This document shows positions 34,331 through 43,846 of a stretch of DNA of 64,000 bases, piece after piece. This DNA comes from a bacterium (lineage in GTDB: Bacteria; Sumerlaeota; Sumerlaeia; MVZB01). The stretch lies in the NCBI GenBank assembly GCA_021372575.1, contig JAJFUE010000088.1:16688-80687 (forward strand), written 5' to 3'. The notes under the pieces were generated by a model. It was given only the letters and a program-made list of their open reading frames with translations, searched no databases and was not told the DNA's origin. The translations under genes and the position numbers were made by a program. Each line of letters begins with the position of its first letter. The first letter of the stretch is position 1.

Positions 34331-36112
34331 ATGTGCCGGCATTCGCCTCGCGCAATGAACCAGCCTCCCCAACCCACCCGCCTCGCGCCGTGGATCGCCC
34401 TGAGCCTCACCTTTTATTGCATCGGCGTCGCGGCCACGCTGTGGTCCGGCGTCGTGATGATCATCCCCGCGAGCCTCATGTGGTTTCTCGACACGCACTG
34501 GCTGACGACGCGGCTGTTCGAATCGCTGTTTTACCTGCACGCGCAGCCGCCGCTGCTCAACCTCGGACTCGGCCTCGCGCTCAAGCTCGAAGCCGCCACC
34601 GGCCTGAGCGTCTATTGGATTCTGTCGGCGTTCAACCTGACCGTCGGCGCCGTCTGCGCCGTCGCATACGGCATCCTGTGCGCGCGCATGCTCGGCGCGC
34701 GCATGCGCACGGTCATGGCGCTCCTGCTGTTCCTTGCGCACCCGATGTTTTACCACACGATCTTCGACTACCGTTACACGATCCACGAGGTCTTCTTCCT
34801 CGCATGGATGGCCGTATTCGCGTGGATGTGGCTCAACGATTGCCGCCTGCGCAACCTCGTTGCGGCCGGCCTGATGGCGTGCGGCATCGTCTATCTGCGC
34901 AGCCTCTTCCATTTCGCATGGGCGATCGGCCTGATCCTCATGCTCGCGATCATGGTCCGCCCGATACCCGTCCGCCGATGGGCCGTCGTCGCCGGCCTGG
35001 CCGCGATCCTCATCGCGTGGCCGCTCAAGAACTACATGATCTTCGGGCTGTTCACCTACTCGAGCTGGCAGGGCTACAACATTTCCCAATCGATGGAAAA
35101 ACAGGCACTCGACGCGAAGATTCCCGACGTGAACGGCCTCTATGCGGAAGAGGTCTGGGGCGGCCACCGCGCGCGCTGGACGAGCCGGCACGTCGAACTC
35201 GCGATCCGCCCCGAAACCGGCACGCTCGCCCTCACCTATTTCATCAGGCACCCCGACGTCACCCTGCAAAAACCGGTCACCGTCGATGTCATCGTCGGCG
35301 GCCAGTTGATCGCCCACGCCGTGCACGACAAGCCCGGGCCCGTCAAAATGCCGATCCGCATGCAGGGCGCCCGCGACGGCCTGCGCCTCGAACTGAAGAT
35401 CGATCGCGCATGGACGCTCCCCGACGGCCGCCCCGTCGGCATCGGCCTCTACCCGCTCGAGTGGCAGACCGCCTCCGGCGCGCGCCCCGTCACCTATGAC
35501 CCGCTCATGCCGATCGTCCACGACGTCCCCGAACGCTTGCGCCGAATCCCCGTTCTCTGCGTTCCCGAGAAACCAGGCGGCAACCAGAACTGGAACCACT
35601 ACTGGGTGATTGATTACTGCCGCCGCCGCGCCGAGCTCGCGATGCAGTTCTTCCGCGCCAACCCGCGCGAAATCGTTGACCGTTACGAAAAGAACTATCT
35701 TTATCTCACGCGTTTCAGCAGCCGCCATCCTTACGGCGGCTACGTCCGCCCCGAACTCAGGGGCTTCTGCAACTGGATGCGCTTCTACGAAACCGTGTTC
35801 ATGCAGGACTTCCGCCGCGAAGGCCGCCTCATCGTGGGCCTCATGGACTTTTCGATCCCGACCGGCTTCATGTTTGTGCTGCCGCTCATGCTGATCGGCG
35901 CCGCGTGGAGAATCCAGCGCGAGTGGCAACGCGACCCGCTCCGCGCGCGCCTTGGCCTGGTCATGTATTACTGCGTGATGTGGGTGATGGCGATCGTCCT
36001 GTTCATCGACGGCGCCGAAGGCAACCGCATCCGCTTCTCAACGCTCCCGTTCTTATTGATCCTCGCCGCATGGTCCCTGCCGAACCTAAAGCCCGATCCG
36101 CGCGAAGGGTAG
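34331..36112 (+). CDS. Polytopic GT-C-like membrane protein with a large extracytoplasmic insertion
   Basis: The 593-residue protein has eight or so hydrophobic segments (about 25-245), then a soluble beta-rich insertion (about 260-400), a further loop, and two final membrane segments (about 500-590). The first loop contains a Leu-His run around FYLHAQPPLLNLGLG, which recalls dolichyl-phosphate-mannose mannosyltransferase-type enzymes. An envelope glycosyltransferase role is inferred. The start is uncertain: 34331 has GGAAGGA nearby, 34355 (MNQPPQP) starts a cleaner N-terminus without a Shine-Dalgarno, and the first ATG is at 34316. Only 27 bases separate it from the amidohydrolase stop. Confidence 0.68.
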   Translation: MCRHSPRAMNQPPQPTRLAPWIALSLTFYCIGVAATLWSGVVMIIPASLMWFLDTHWLTTRLFESLFYLHAQPPLLNLGLGLALKLEAATGLSVYWILSAFNLTVGAVCAVAYGILCARMLGARMRTVMALLLFLAHPMFYHTIFDYRYTIHEVFFLAWMAVFAWMWLNDCRLRNLVAAGLMACGIVYLRSLFHFAWAIGLILMLAIMVRPIPVRRWAVVAGLAAILIAWPLKNYMIFGLFTYSSWQGYNISQSMEKQALDAKIPDVNGLYAEEVWGGHRARWTSRHVELAIRPETGTLALTYFIRHPDVTLQKPVTVDVIVGGQLIAHAVHDKPGPVKMPIRMQGARDGLRLELKIDRAWTLPDGRPVGIGLYPLEWQTASGARPVTYDPLMPIVHDVPERLRRIPVLCVPEKPGGNQNWNHYWVIDYCRRRAELAMQFFRANPREIVDRYEKNYLYLTRFSSRHPYGGYVRPELRGFCNWMRFYETVFMQDFRREGRLIVGLMDFSIPTGFMFVLPLMLIGAAWRIQREWQRDPLRARLGLVMYYCVMWVMAIVLFIDGAEGNRIRFSTLPFLLILAAWSLPNLKPDPREG

Positions 36113-36186
36113 GTCGGGTCTTCGACCCGACTCTGATCCGTCTCCATCCGCCTAATCCGCGTGCATCCGCGTTCAATTTTTTATTT

Positions 36187-38133
36187 TTATCCGATGTCCA
36201 CAACGCTCACCCTGAAGTTCTTGATCTTCTTCACGTCCAGCTTCCCGCCGAACGCAAACTCGATCGGGTGGATCGTCTCCAACAGTCTTTGGCCGATGAT
36301 CTCCCCAGAGGTTTGGACCGTGTTCTCTTTGCGCGCGATCGTTTTGTCGTTCCCGTCCATCAGCTCAATCGAAATCCGCCACGCCATCTTTGGATACGAA
36401 TACCTCCCCATCATCAGGTTGCCGCGAATCGTCCCGCCGAACACGTCGCGCGTGAACTCGACCGACTGGATCATCAGCACCTTCGGCCATTCCGCGTTCC
36501 CCATCGTGATCGGCGTCTCGATTTTCTGGTTCAGCGCAAAGTCGTGCTCGATCACCTTCGCCCTGCCAGTCTTCGCTTTTTCTCCCGGATTCAACACCTC
36601 CTCCGCGTTCACCCCTTCCGGCGTTGACAGGACCCGGTAATCCACCGTCCGCTCGCTACGATCGTAAACGACCTCAACGCGGTATTCCCCCGGCCGCGCG
36701 AAGTTCAGCCGATTGCCCTGCACCTCGGCTTTTTTCTCCTGAATGCGAAACCCGAACTCCCGGCACGGCACGCTCCTGAGATCGAACCGGCCTTTCAGAT
36801 CGGTCGCGCCACTGATGCCGATGTCCTCGAAATCCGCCGTGGCCGGCCTGTTCTTCAAAACCGGTTCGCGCACGACCAACATGCCATGAAGGCTGAATTT
36901 GATCCCTTCCAGCGGATTCCCCTTTGCATCGACAAACCGCCCGCTGACGTGCGCCGCCGGAAGCAGCACAAAATCGACTCGCCGCGGCTTGCCGGGCAGA
37001 ACGATTTTTTCTTCCTTATTCCGCTCCGGCGCGACCGCGTCAATGATCGTTCCCGTCACGTTTGCAAGCCGCCCCGCCATCTCAAGCCGCCCCGCGCGGC
37101 AATTGTCCTTTTCGTAATAGCCGTCCTTGCGCGCGCGGACCGCCACCGCCTGAAGCTTCACGCCTTCCGGGTAATCGTCCGCGCGATTGATGTTCCCCGG
37201 CCCAAAATGCAGTCTGTAATGGCCGTCCGGCCCGGTCGTCGCCTCCCCCGTCGGCATCATCGCATGATGCCCGGCCGCGGCATCGACCACCACCCCTTCC
37301 ATCGGATTGCCGTGTTCATCCGTTACCCGGCCCTCGACGACCCACGGCCGTCTTTCCTCCATGTCGCGCTCGCTCAGCCTGAACTCCTGCATCGCGATCT
37401 CGACCCTGTTTTCAGCGCCCGCTTTCACCTCGACCTGCACGCGCTCGCGCTTTTTATATTCGAATTCGAAGTGCTTCGAGTGATACCCGCCCGCCTCAAC
37501 AAAGTATTTCCCGGGCGCGAGCGCAGGATACCGGATCGTCCCGTTTTTGTCGGTGAAATAACGGAAGCCGTTGCCGCCGCTTCCGACCGGCATCCCGTTC
37601 TCCTTGAACAACACGACCGACCCGCGCTCCAGCGCCCGGCCGCTTTGCGCGTCCGTCATGTGGATCGTCAAAGCGGGCCCATCCTCGATGCGCACGACCG
37701 CGGTCGGATTTTTCCCCTCTTTTACAATGACAGGATCGCTGATGCCTGCCGCGCCCGGCGCGTTGCCGTTGTTCTCGACGCCAACCACCTGCACGCGATA
37801 AGTGCCCGGTTCTCGTCCGTCAAATTTGCTTTCACGCCGCGTCGTGCATCGCACCACCCACACCTCGCCCGTTTTCGGGTCGCGCCAGGTGTTGGCAATT
37901 TTCTCCCAGTTTTTCGGCAGCTGCGCCGACCACTCCGGTGTCAGCAGCCTCAGCAGCGTGGCCTCGTACGATTTGAAACTCGGCAGCCCGCCGGCGGTCC
38001 TGATTTTCACATGGACCGTCTGCTTGCCCGCTTTCGTTTCCGCGCGCGCCAGGCACGCGCCGGCATTCATAAACAGCCCGGCCAATGCGATCGCGATCGC
38101 CATCATCCCCGCCCGCAATGCAGTCCGCGACAT
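36187..38133 (-). CDS. Exported protein with carboxypeptidase-regulatory-like repeats
   Basis: The 648-residue protein has a signal (MSRTALRAGMMAIAIALAGL). Several strand-rich modules resemble carboxypeptidase-regulatory-like/CnaB-type domains, for example WVVEGRVTDEHGNPMEGVVVDA, VSGRFVDAKGNPLEGIKF and DKNGTIRYPALAPGKYFVE. These are Ig-like folds used as spacers or ligand-binding modules in surface proteins. The start at 38133 has GGAGG 6 bases upstream; the frame to 38313 adds sequence without a signal and would overlap the upstream gene. No catalytic motif is visible. It is probably periplasmic or outer-membrane-associated. Confidence 0.75.
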   Translation of the reverse strand: MSRTALRAGMMAIAIALAGLFMNAGACLARAETKAGKQTVHVKIRTAGGLPSFKSYEATLLRLLTPEWSAQLPKNWEKIANTWRDPKTGEVWVVRCTTRRESKFDGREPGTYRVQVVGVENNGNAPGAAGISDPVIVKEGKNPTAVVRIEDGPALTIHMTDAQSGRALERGSVVLFKENGMPVGSGGNGFRYFTDKNGTIRYPALAPGKYFVEAGGYHSKHFEFEYKKRERVQVEVKAGAENRVEIAMQEFRLSERDMEERRPWVVEGRVTDEHGNPMEGVVVDAAAGHHAMMPTGEATTGPDGHYRLHFGPGNINRADDYPEGVKLQAVAVRARKDGYYEKDNCRAGRLEMAGRLANVTGTIIDAVAPERNKEEKIVLPGKPRRVDFVLLPAAHVSGRFVDAKGNPLEGIKFSLHGMLVVREPVLKNRPATADFEDIGISGATDLKGRFDLRSVPCREFGFRIQEKKAEVQGNRLNFARPGEYRVEVVYDRSERTVDYRVLSTPEGVNAEEVLNPGEKAKTGRAKVIEHDFALNQKIETPITMGNAEWPKVLMIQSVEFTRDVFGGTIRGNLMMGRYSYPKMAWRISIELMDGNDKTIARKENTVQTSGEIIGQRLLETIHPIEFAFGGKLDVKKIKNFRVSVVDIG

Positions 38134-38309
38134 GGCAAGCCTCCAGCAAAATAAATTTTGAACTCCTGACACAAAATTGCATCGGCGCTCGCACTGGATC
38201 GGAATTTCAGTCAGGAGTGCAGTTTGCCGCTTACCCAGACAAACATTTTTATATTTTGTTCGCCATGTAATTGGAGACGGCATAACTAGCCCGCCGGCCG
38301 CACAACAAA

Positions 38310-41120
38310 TCACGACTTGGGCGGCCAGGGCGTTTGACCAAAGTTCATGCTGAATCCCTGCGGCATCAGGTCGGGCGTGAACTCCGGGTCGCCTGGCTTA
38401 AACCGTTTCCCCTGAATGAGTTTCTCGCGGTTTTCCTCGATAAAACGCTTCCAACGGGCCTTGACCGCCGTCAGCTCTTCGAGCGAGAGCGAACGCGCGC
38501 TCCCGAAACGGCCACCGTCCGCGACCGCCTCGATCAGATGGCTCATCACCGCCCCGCTGGCGTTACCAGCATCCAATTTGCCGAACCAGAGGTCGATCAT
38601 CTCGATATTGGCGATGCCGTTCGCCTTCGCGGATTCATTCGCGACGGTGAGCATGAAGCTTTCGTCGGCGGACCTCAAAAAGTCGAAGAGCGGCTGTTTG
38701 TATTCGGCCCGCGGGTGTCGCTGCGCGAACTCAACCGCCGCTTTCTGCACGTCCTTATATTTACTTTTCATATATCCCGGAACCTTGCCCGCAACCTCTT
38801 CGGAAACAGGATCATTGAGCCGAGTCAACAACAGGAGATCCAGAAACGGCACGCCCGCTTCGATGACGCGATGAATCTGTTGCTCTCTGGCGGCCGGCTG
38901 AAATTCCTTGTTCGCGCCCAGCGCCACGATGAAAGCCGCCGATTCGCCGGACGTCGAAGGCTGCGTCGGTACCTTTCCTCCGCGCTTCATCAGTTCGGCG
39001 ATCGCAAACGTATAAACATACGCAGCCGAGCTCTGCAGGTAGAATTGGGGTTTGTATGGGAGCGCTTGCGTCGCCTCGATCGCGTGCGTGTAGCCGGTCA
39101 GCGCGAATGGCATGTCATCGGGCGTACCGAAATACCACAGGATTCGGCCGGCGAGATCCAAGCTCTTCTGGTCACCGCTATTCACGAGCCCTTGCGCCAT
39201 CTCGCGAACGGGCGCGGCCATTTGCGGTCGCCACGTGCGCTCGACGCGCTGGCGATCGGGTTCCGACCACTCGTTCGGCTTACCGTTTGGCTTGCCAGTC
39301 AAACCATCCCGACCCTCCTCGTAGTAGCGCGGGTTGGGAAGTCGGCGAACCGCTTCGCACAGGGCGCCGAGGGCGATCTCAAGCTGGCCGGCCTTGATTT
39401 TTTCCCGCGCGAGACCGATCAGCGCCTCCGTCGATTCGGGCGTCTCGATCTCGCCGATCGCCTTGATCGATTCCATATCGCCACCGTGCGCCTTCTCGAC
39501 AAAAGGCTTTAGGAACACCGGCGCGCGCAGCGTGCTCATGCCGGTGTTGGACTGATAGCGCTCTTTTTGGGCCTCAATCCGCCTCGTCGTGATCACGCGC
39601 TGCACATCGGCAGCAGACGGCTCCTTCAGCATCAGCGTGAAGCTCGTCGAGACCGTGTTTTGAGGCTCTTTCGAAAGCCCTCCCCATCTAGCCAAGGTAT
39701 TGGTCGAGCTGAGGTTTGGCGTCGTGCGACAGGTCACGGTGTAAACGCCCGGCTTCTCGAACGCACACCATTTCGAGATCGGCACCTGTTCGGCATGGGC
39801 AAGCCCCGGCTGAATCTCGAACGACCCGCCCAGCCCGCCAAAATTCATTGGATTCGGGTATGGATCGCGAACCGGCTTCCCGCTCGAATCAACCGCGCTG
39901 ACTTGGAAACGCGTCGGGCGGATGCCTCGGCTGTCTCCGCCGACAGGCAACCAGATAGACCGCTCGCAGGTGTTCTTCACAACAAACGAAATCATCACCT
40001 CCTCGCCGAGAAGCGCGACGGTTTTGTCGGGCACGAATCCCACCTCGTATTTGAGTGAATCGACCGTCTGCTGGACGCGATTCGCGGAGAGGATCTGGAT
40101 TCCGACCCGATTGCTGATCACCTCGATGGGGCGCGACGGATCGCTCAGTGGCGGATGCAGTTTGACCGAAATACGAACCGAGTGTGTGCCGGGCGTCCAG
40201 TGCAGCGGACCGGCCTCGCCTTTCCATTCAGGCCCCAGCGAAACGCGCAGCCCATTCTGCTGTCTGCCCGCGATGAATGACTGCCATTCATCGGGGATCG
40301 GCAGCGCCCGGCGGAATTTTTTGCCATCAACGTCAAGTTCAAGATCGTATTTGGCGCCGAACAACCAATAACTCCGACGGCCATCGTTGCGCACGTCGAG
40401 GCAGATCACCGGTGGGGTCGCATCGCTCCAGAGCTGGCCGGCTTCCCACAGGCGATCCTGCGTGCCTAGCTCGGGCTGAATAGTGCGCAACCGCGCGGTC
40501 ACTCCAGCTACCGGCTCGCCCCACTCTGGATCGATTTTCGCAAACCACGCGCGCCAGGCGTCGCGGTCTTCGCCAAGATTCATTCCAGTGTAATTCTGTT
40601 CGAGCGTGTCCTTGATTGTGCGCCGGACTTTCGCATCGGAATCGCCGAGCGCCTCGATCAACCCGCGCACGACCGGATCGATTTTCAAATCGTCGCGCGC
40701 GCGATCAAAACATTTCCTGGCGGCTTCCTTGATCTTCGGATTCGAATCGTTCATTCCCGCCGTGAACCAGACGGTGCCGGTGGGCTCCTTTTTTTCCATT
40801 GCGATCGGGAAATCCGAACCGAGCATATCACGCATCCTCATGATGAACAGATCATCGAGAATAGGGCCGTTTCCGTATGAGAACGCCCTTGCTGCCGCAC
40901 GCCGCGTCGCGACATCATGGTCGTGCAGCAGTTCAAACAGCGGCCCCACCATCGACCTGTCACCGTTCAAACCCAGTTCATACGCGGCATGCTCGCGCAG
41001 GCTCTCGGTTCCGGTCGTGAGCGCGTCGATATTTTTCCTCACCTGATCCGGCATCTTCGCTGGGGCCACGCCTGCCAGCACGGCCGATAGCAGCAAAACA
41101 AACAAGATATGGCGTGCCAT
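38310..41120 (-). CDS. Exported HEAT-like repeat protein, function unknown
   Basis: The 936-residue protein has a signal peptide (MARHILFVLLLSAVLAGVAPA). The first 200 residues are HEAT-like helical pairs (LREHAAYELGLNGDRSMVGPL, VVRGLIEALGDSDAKVRRTI). A beta-rich middle (about 215-500) follows, then a further helical region. It has the size and layout of large cell-envelope scaffolds from PVC-type genomes. The start follows a good GGAGG motif and is the signal-peptide ATG. The gene is in the same orientation as the downstream carboxypeptidase-regulatory-like gene and 176 bases apart, so co-transcription is possible. No enzyme motif is seen. Confidence 0.74.
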   Translation of the reverse strand: MARHILFVLLLSAVLAGVAPAKMPDQVRKNIDALTTGTESLREHAAYELGLNGDRSMVGPLFELLHDHDVATRRAAARAFSYGNGPILDDLFIMRMRDMLGSDFPIAMEKKEPTGTVWFTAGMNDSNPKIKEAARKCFDRARDDLKIDPVVRGLIEALGDSDAKVRRTIKDTLEQNYTGMNLGEDRDAWRAWFAKIDPEWGEPVAGVTARLRTIQPELGTQDRLWEAGQLWSDATPPVICLDVRNDGRRSYWLFGAKYDLELDVDGKKFRRALPIPDEWQSFIAGRQQNGLRVSLGPEWKGEAGPLHWTPGTHSVRISVKLHPPLSDPSRPIEVISNRVGIQILSANRVQQTVDSLKYEVGFVPDKTVALLGEEVMISFVVKNTCERSIWLPVGGDSRGIRPTRFQVSAVDSSGKPVRDPYPNPMNFGGLGGSFEIQPGLAHAEQVPISKWCAFEKPGVYTVTCRTTPNLSSTNTLARWGGLSKEPQNTVSTSFTLMLKEPSAADVQRVITTRRIEAQKERYQSNTGMSTLRAPVFLKPFVEKAHGGDMESIKAIGEIETPESTEALIGLAREKIKAGQLEIALGALCEAVRRLPNPRYYEEGRDGLTGKPNGKPNEWSEPDRQRVERTWRPQMAAPVREMAQGLVNSGDQKSLDLAGRILWYFGTPDDMPFALTGYTHAIEATQALPYKPQFYLQSSAAYVYTFAIAELMKRGGKVPTQPSTSGESAAFIVALGANKEFQPAAREQQIHRVIEAGVPFLDLLLLTRLNDPVSEEVAGKVPGYMKSKYKDVQKAAVEFAQRHPRAEYKQPLFDFLRSADESFMLTVANESAKANGIANIEMIDLWFGKLDAGNASGAVMSHLIEAVADGGRFGSARSLSLEELTAVKARWKRFIEENREKLIQGKRFKPGDPEFTPDLMPQGFSMNFGQTPWPPKS

Positions 41121-41549
41121 GTCGAGCCTCCTGGGATGGGTGCGCCCATCTTATAATGACGCGATACCACGCGCTACAAGGTAATGACGCACGGGGATGG
41201 TTGTTTATTACTCGCGTACAAAATTGAAGCCGATGAGAAACAACTCATCGGCTTCAATGCGGCCCAGGACGATTGGGAGGGGATCAGGCGGCCGAGGGTC
41301 AGGACGAGGTTGGTCCGGCCGCCTGATCGGTTTGGTCCTTGAGCCAACGTGCATGGCCTTCCTCATCCGATCGCATCGCGCGGATTTCATTTTATGGCCC
41401 GCCGGTTCGATAAGAAATAGGTGGAACGCTGGTTTGCGCGTGGGGTTTTGCCCGACGAAAAGCTTTTGGACATCAAAAGCCGAAAAGTGTTTGAGCCTCT
41501 GTTTCGACCGTTGTTATAGTCGTCATTCGGCGCATGGAAGGGCTGCTTG
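41121..41549. other. Intergenic region with one long hairpin
   Basis: This 429-base gap lies between divergent genes. A perfect 15-bp stem with a 6-base loop (41223-41237 and 41244-41258, ATTGAAGCCGATGAG) is the only strong structure. No T-tract follows on either strand. A 60-codon minus-strand frame (41208-41390) contains it but has no Shine-Dalgarno and no recognisable features, so it is not called. Confidence 0.6.
41223..41258. other. Perfect 15-bp hairpin, role unknown
   Basis: Arms 41223-41237 and 41244-41258 are exact complements with loop AAACAA. It lies about 100 bases upstream of the HEAT-like protein gene and 290 bases upstream of the acyltransferase gene. It could be a processed 5' leader structure or a protein-binding site. 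Confidence 0.75.
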
Positions 41550-42104
41550 ATGCTGAACAATATCCGGGCTGACTTCAGGCGATACGCCGGCGACGAGTTA
41601 ACGGCGCGCGGCGTGTTCTACGCGATCTTCGACGTGGCGCTGTGGGCCATTGCCACGTTTCGCGTCGGCAAGTGGATCCAGGGCCTGCGCCTTGGGCTCG
41701 TCCGCAAGCCGCTGATGGTCCTTTATTTTTTTCTCTATAAATTCGTGGAGATCCTGACCGGCATCCGCATATCGGTCGATTCCGAGATCGGCCCCGGCCT
41801 GCAAATCCATAATTTCGGCGGCATCGTCATCCATGGCCGGCTCGGCAGCGGCTGCACGATCGTCCAGGGCGCGCAAATCGTCTCGCGCGGCAACTTCAAG
41901 GGCCAGGGCTGGCCCACGCTCGGCGACAATGTGTACCTCGGCAGCGGGGCCAAGGTCCTCGGCGCCGTCACGATCGGCAACAACGTCCGCATCGGCGCCA
42001 ACGCCGTCGTCAAGGATGACGTCCCCGACGACTCGGTCGTCCTCCCCCCCGAAAGCCGCGTCATCGTGGGCTATTACAGGGACAAGAAAAACGAATCGGC
42101 CTGA
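41550..42104 (+). CDS. Hexapeptide-repeat acyltransferase (serine acetyltransferase/capsule acyltransferase-like)
   Basis: The 184-residue protein has an N-terminal helical part with a hydrophobic patch (MVLYFFLYKFVEILTGI) and a left-handed beta-helix of hexapeptide repeats from about residue 75 (GPGLQIHNFGGIVIHG, VYLGSGAKVLGAVTIG, VRIGANAVVKDDVP). HNFGGIVIHG is the active-site-type block of CysE-like serine O-acetyltransferases and of related sugar acyltransferases. It probably acetylates serine or a surface sugar with acetyl-CoA. The start is the ATG at 41550 (the TTG three bases earlier is ignored); GGAAGG is 8 bases upstream. CysE cannot be confirmed, even though a CysK-like gene lies 3 kb away. 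Confidence 0.82.
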   Translation: MLNNIRADFRRYAGDELTARGVFYAIFDVALWAIATFRVGKWIQGLRLGLVRKPLMVLYFFLYKFVEILTGIRISVDSEIGPGLQIHNFGGIVIHGRLGSGCTIVQGAQIVSRGNFKGQGWPTLGDNVYLGSGAKVLGAVTIGNNVRIGANAVVKDDVPDDSVVLPPESRVIVGYYRDKKNESA

Positions 42105-42227
42105 AGCGGAACAAACCGCTCGCGTTTTTAATACCATGCAAAATCATTTTGTGATTTGATTCCGTTCACCGGACGCATCGGATCGCCGCCCTGGGCGGCC
42201 ATCACGTTTTCATCGGCGGAGGTTGAT

Positions 42228-42470
42228 ATGAAAGCGCTCGTACCCGTGACGCTGATCATTTGCGGCACCATCCTCGTATCGCTGCCATACCTCGACTCGA
42301 CGATTTCAATGAACAATATGACGGCACTGATACTCGCAACCAAGAGTACGGTCAATTTGACCGGTCCCCTTACGCGCGATTATTACACCTATTCGGCTCT
42401 CGGCGGGTTTCTCATGATTCTGGCCGGCGCGCTCCTGGCGCTCCGCAAAACCGATGTTCAAAAAGCGTGA
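42228..42470 (+). CDS. Small two-helix membrane protein
   Basis: The 80-residue protein has two hydrophobic helices (VPVTLIICGTILVSLPYL and the segment around SALGGFLMILAGALLAL) and a short basic C-terminus. GGAGG is 7 bases before the ATG. The gene is 5 bases upstream of the next one and in the same orientation, so the pair is likely co-transcribed. The function is unknown. Confidence 0.72.
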   Translation: MKALVPVTLIICGTILVSLPYLDSTISMNNMTALILATKSTVNLTGPLTRDYYTYSALGGFLMILAGALLALRKTDVQKA

Positions 42471-42475
42471 TCTCC

Positions 42476-43588
42476 ATGGCCGATTCCCCTGAAAGCCAGC
42501 CCCCCTCGCAGCCCGCGCAGGTCTCGACTGTCGCGCGCGAGCTTGTTTTCCTGGGCGGCATCGCGACCGTCGCGGGGCTCGAATGGTATCTGTTCCGCAC
42601 CGGCTTCGCGTACGGCCTCAGAAGTCCCGCCGACTATCCGGGCAACATGATCGCGATCCCGGCCTTCGTGCTCATCCCGTTCGCGCTCATCCCGTGGTAT
42701 CGCATCTGCTTCAAGTGGCGGCGGACGCGCGTGGAGGGTTCGATCGCGTTGTTCATGCCCATCCTGGCCATCCAGTGCTTCTGCATGACGGCGAGCGCGG
42801 TCATTTACGGCCACATCGTCGGCCTGAATTACCTGAACCGTGACATGTGGACGCTCTCCAAAACCGCCAAGGCGATCGAAAGCTTCCGGGCGGACAACAA
42901 AGGCGCCTACCCGCTTAGCATTGACGAGGTGTTCCCACAAGTTGCGCAAGGGCCCCTCAGTTCCGCGTTCAAACCGCGGCCGCGGCTCCGCTACGCGCTG
43001 TTCGCAAGCGACACCACGAGTGGTACCGCCGAATGGATGCTGTGGTTCCCCGGCGTGGACGGCAAGTTCGACATCGCCGACGGCCCCGAGATGCGCAAGG
43101 CCATCGCCGACGTCAGGGCCGGCCGCTACAGCGAGTGGCTGTCGGCACGGCTCTATTCCCCAGCCGACAAGAATAACTCGAGCGGCGACCTGGTGCTGAG
43201 TTCGCTGTCCAGCGCCTGGGACCGCGCAATGCTCCACACCGTCGCCGGCCACTTCAAACAATACTCGGCGAAGTACCGGCCGCACCAGCGCCGCCTCGAT
43301 CTGGTCGAGATTGCGCCGATGCACCTGCCCGGCATGAACGGCCGCTGGCACGTGCCGATCGAGTATGAGTTTTGTTATGAATCCTACAAACCCAAGGCGT
43401 GGATCCTGTGGATGCCGGGACCGGACGGCAAGGCCTGGCTGACCCCGACCGATCAAGCGCGCGACAAGGCTTTTGCGGACCTCGCAAAAACCGGCCTCAC
43501 GCCGTGGCTCTGCGACCGCATCTACGATCCCACCAACGGCACGAAATCAGCGGGCGATCTGGCCGAGTTCGGGCGGATGGCACAGTGA
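42476..43588 (+). CDS. Membrane-anchored protein with duplicated domain and DPTNGT-SAGD tail
   Basis: The 370-residue protein has three or four hydrophobic segments in residues 15-120, then an extracytoplasmic part with an internal duplication. One unit runs from AEWMLWFPGVDGKFDI to ARLYSPADKNNSSGDLVL; the other from KAWILWMPGPDGKAWL to DRIYDPTNGTKSAGDLAEF. The final words match the C-terminal signature of the three tandem paralogs at 28761-33140. The start at 42476 (MADSPESQ) follows the stop of the small membrane protein by 5 bases; the GTG at 42467 is an alternative. The function is unknown. The shared tail suggests a common extracytoplasmic module. Confidence 0.76.
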   Translation: MADSPESQPPSQPAQVSTVARELVFLGGIATVAGLEWYLFRTGFAYGLRSPADYPGNMIAIPAFVLIPFALIPWYRICFKWRRTRVEGSIALFMPILAIQCFCMTASAVIYGHIVGLNYLNRDMWTLSKTAKAIESFRADNKGAYPLSIDEVFPQVAQGPLSSAFKPRPRLRYALFASDTTSGTAEWMLWFPGVDGKFDIADGPEMRKAIADVRAGRYSEWLSARLYSPADKNNSSGDLVLSSLSSAWDRAMLHTVAGHFKQYSAKYRPHQRRLDLVEIAPMHLPGMNGRWHVPIEYEFCYESYKPKAWILWMPGPDGKAWLTPTDQARDKAFADLAKTGLTPWLCDRIYDPTNGTKSAGDLAEFGRMAQ

Positions 43589-43638
43589 CCGGGCCTGCTT
43601 GACACGGCTCTGCCCGAACAGGTAACGTGATTGAGTTC

Positions 43639-43714
43639 GGGCCCTTAGCTCAGCGGTTAGAGCCGCCGGCTCATAACCGGTAGGTCCCAGGTTCGAATCC
43701 TGGAGGGCCCACCA
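43639..43714 (+). tRNA. tRNA with CAT anticodon, probably tRNA-Ile2 (lysidine type), else elongator tRNA-Met
   Basis: The cloverleaf of 76 bases has a GGGCCCT/AGGGCCC acceptor, D arm GCTCAGCGGTTAGAGC, anticodon loop CTCATAA and an encoded CCA. The overall sequence resembles E. coli ileX (GGCCCCTTAGCTCAG opening) more than elongator Met tRNAs. It lacks the features of initiator tRNA (C1-A72 mismatch). Confidence 0.9.
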
Positions 43715-43723
43715 ATTTTCTAC

Positions 43724-43846
43724 AAATCCGAAATTCGAATGTCGAAATTCGAAACAAGTTCGAAATGAGATCGTGATCCACGAAATCGCTTTTGCTTTTT
43801 CGTGTCTTTCGTGTGCCGTTTCGTGTATTTCGTGACCTGATTTATT
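43724..43846. repeat. Degenerate TTCGAAATTCG / TTTCGTGT repeat tract
   Basis: The left part repeats CGAAATTCGAA-type words. The right part repeats TTTCGTG words (TCGTGTCTTTCGTG, GTTTCGTGTATTTCGTG), with the inverse CACGAAATC near 43778. It separates the tRNA from the convergent purE. Confidence 0.7.

Noticed and set aside
41208..41390. 60-codon minus-strand frame containing the 15-bp hairpin
   Set aside because: There is no Shine-Dalgarno and no recognisable feature.
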